This document shows, one piece after another, positions 62,388 through 64,000 of a stretch of 64,000 nt of DNA (position 1 is the first letter of the stretch; every line of letters begins with the position of its first letter). Where the stretch lies: the NCBI GenBank assembly GCA_958352885.1, contig CATWQI010000002.1, forward strand, positions 248,001 to 312,000, given 5' to 3'. The notes under the pieces were generated by a model. That model was not told where the DNA came from. It saw only the letters and a program-made list of their open reading frames with translations, and did not search any database. Both the position numbers and the translations under genes were made by a program. Source of the stretch: an uncultured Duncaniella sp. GTDB lineage: Bacteria > Bacteroidota > Bacteroidia > Bacteroidales > Muribaculaceae.

Positions 62388-62402
62388 CGTGAGATTATTC
62401 TG

Positions 62403-64000
62403 TTAAGGGAGTGGTTTGATTCCTTCCCAGCGCACATCCCATGTGCCGTCTTTCGGGAAGCCGGGATTCTTTTCGGTGCATCCGTCCCAACCTGCGCACA
62501 TGAGCGCCACGGTGGTAAGCAGACCTCCGTTGCCGGGGAGGTAGCAGCGCAGACGGCTGTCCTGGTAGTTGTGCCCGTTAGGGAGATATGTGTTGGTTCG
62601 CTTATCCATCATCAGGGCGTTGACTGCCTTTTCCGGATGTCCGAGGCGTACGGCGCACATTGCGGTGGTGGGATAGTCCCATCCCCATGTCTTGTCCCAG
62701 TTCCAGTTGTCATAAATCCAATCGAAAGTGGAATCCATCACATCGGGTTTCACGAGGTCGCATTGAGGCAGGACACCTACTGCCGCAAGTACAGCCATGT
62801 GGTCTGACGTGAAGCGGATGTCTTCGTATGTCTGAGGGGCTGTTTCTGCTGCGAGATAGAGGTTGTCCTTGGCTGCGAGCGGCGAAAGCTTGGCTATGAT
62901 GGTGTCCCATTCCTCGTTTCGAGGCTCACCTTTGCGCTCACGCCATTTCTGTGCGGTAGAGAGCGCATAATGCCAGTATGAAAGCTCAAATGGAGGGTTT
63001 ACGGTCTCGGCGGCGCGCAGTGTCTCCTGGGCGGGGATTATGCCGTGGAGAATGTAGCGGTCGTTGTCTGCGTCGTAGTCGGCAAAAGAGCCCATGAACT
63101 CAGCTGTCTGCTGCACAAGGTCGTAGTACTGGTCAAGTACTTTCTGCTGCTCATCGGGGTTTGCCCTGTAGAGAAGCTCGGCAAGATATATAAGGTGGGG
63201 CTGTTGCCATATGAGGAATGAGCCGACTTTTGAGGGAGCTTCCATGCCTGAAGGGTCGGTCATCTTCATCCAGCGGAGACCTTTGTAGCCCTGGCGGTCG
63301 GCAATCCCTTTGGCAACGTCGGCTACTGTCCCGTACCAGGGGAGTGTGCGGGCGAGCAGGTTTTCGTGTCCGTAGAGAGCGAATTGAGCCTGATGCCACC
63401 ATATCATTTCCATATGGAATTTGCCGAACCAGGAGTTGTAGGTAAGACCGGTCTCCTGCGGCGGGGTGGTGCCTGCGCAGTTGGTGGCGAGAAGGTACTG
63501 TGACAGAACCACTCGGCGTTCCAGTTCTGCCGCGCGCGGGTCGGTGCAGTTGCTGAAATCCACCACGCCTCCGTTGCTCCAGAAGTTTTTCCAGTAGTCG
63601 GCTGAGGCTGTGCGTGCCGCTTCGGCGTCTGGATTGGCGCTTGATGGCTGTTCAGGTGCGAATGTGGCAGTGAAATTCCAGTTGTCGGCTGTCGGTGTGA
63701 TTGTCACCGTGTTTTTGCCGGTCAGGGCAGGTGCGCCGGCGTTGTTCCATGCGAGGCTGACATAATAGGATGTCGAGTCGATGGTGTGGCGCAGCAGTGC
63801 ATGGCTGTCATCAGCCTCGACTATTTCGGTGGTGTGGAGGTCATCCTTGTTCCAGTCACACGCATCGTCGCTGTGCCCTCCTGTGGGGTAGGGGAAGCGG
63901 ATGGTGACAGGTGTGAGCGCCGGATTGGAGATGGTGGCGGCTATCATGTCACGTTCGGGATGGCATACGGTCTGCACGGCAACCGGAGTGTTGTTGTATT
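62403..64000 (-). CDS. Six-hairpin glycosidase-like protein (5' part beyond window)
   Basis: At least 532 residues are encoded and the frame is open through the right edge, so the start lies outside. The protein begins in the window with beta strands (AATISNPALTPVTIRFPYPTGG) and continues into a helical (alpha/alpha)6-type barrel with conserved blocks TYNSWFGKFHMEMIWWHQA, SGMEAPSKVGSFLIWQQPHL and WDYPTTAMCAVRLG. These resemble large glycan hydrolases of the six-hairpin superfamily. The exact CAZy family is not recognised. It is co-transcribed with GH106 and GH105. Confidence 0.75.
   Translation of the reverse strand, partial: YNNTPVAVQTVCHPERDMIAATISNPALTPVTIRFPYPTGGHSDDACDWNKDDLHTTEIVEADDSHALLRHTIDSTSYYVSLAWNNAGAPALTGKNTVTITPTADNWNFTATFAPEQPSSANPDAEAARTASADYWKNFWSNGGVVDFSNCTDPRAAELERRVVLSQYLLATNCAGTTPPQETGLTYNSWFGKFHMEMIWWHQAQFALYGHENLLARTLPWYGTVADVAKGIADRQGYKGLRWMKMTDPSGMEAPSKVGSFLIWQQPHLIYLAELLYRANPDEQQKVLDQYYDLVQQTAEFMGSFADYDADNDRYILHGIIPAQETLRAAETVNPPFELSYWHYALSTAQKWRERKGEPRNEEWDTIIAKLSPLAAKDNLYLAAETAPQTYEDIRFTSDHMAVLAAVGVLPQCDLVKPDVMDSTFDWIYDNWNWDKTWGWDYPTTAMCAVRLGHPEKAVNALMMDKRTNTYLPNGHNYQDSRLRCYLPGNGGLLTTVALMCAGWDGCTEKNPGFPKDGTWDVRWEGIKPLP

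Overview
The window looks like a chromosome segment of a gut Bacteroidales bacterium, most probably Muribaculaceae (S24-7) or a close relative. The evidence is family-level: a PorU-type type IX secretion sortase, a cytochrome bd operon led by a DUF4492 gene, an acyl-ACP thioesterase between ilvN and ilvC, a fused SecDF, XusABC-like siderophore genes, and many promoters of the Bacteroidetes form TTTG-N19/20-TAnnTTTG. No rRNA or species marker is present.

Layout. 0-1 kb: rpmB-rpmG-DUF4295 (minus). 1.1-6.1 kb: a PepSY-like lipoprotein, tsaD-cinA, an OmpA-family protein, a small HTH protein and a structured intergenic region upstream of it that may encode an RNA. 6.5-12.4 kb: porU, an amphipathic-repeat lipoprotein, tRNA-Arg, recO, and rpsT between two identical tRNA-Glu genes. 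12.6-18.6 kb: the branched-chain amino acid operon ilvD-ilvB-ilvN-thioesterase-ilvC. 18.7-21.8 kb: DUF4492-cydA-cydB (minus). 22.1-27.2 kb: a TonB receptor, DUF4374 lipoprotein and PepSY membrane protein resembling XusABC. 27.7-30.6 kb: secDF.

31.0-38.85 kb is a decayed genomic island inserted at the 3' end of a tRNA-Lys(CTT) gene. It is bounded by a 70-bp direct repeat holding the last tRNA bases and its terminator. Inside are a truncated tyrosine integrase with TCGTGAACA arm-like sites, a visibly AT-rich cluster that looks like a ribosomally synthesised modified-peptide (RiPP) system, a ParA/small DNA-binding partition module with inverted-repeat operators, and a gene that runs into the right repeat. 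The RiPP cluster (minus strand) holds a radical SAM/SPASM maturase with an in-frame TAA near its start, a 63-residue precursor ending in a CFTCTLCFTC core, an outer-membrane barrel protein and an M50 membrane protease with a PqqD-like N-terminus. The protease is cut off just after its HEFGH motif at the junction with the integrase. This cluster is the most novel item in the window.

39-57 kb is mostly housekeeping: a GH31 N-terminal-like fragment, carB, pncB, a flavodoxin-fold reductase, a CbbX/SpoVK-like AAA ATPase, secreted proteins of unknown role, a BNR-repeat protein, miaA, a multipass membrane protein, a DPP IV-like peptidase, a coiled-coil protein ending in a sliding-clamp-type QLTLF motif, and a phosphohexomutase. 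58.4-64 kb holds a rhamnose/uronate-directed glycan cluster (GH105, GH106 and a six-hairpin glycosidase-like gene) that runs off the right edge.
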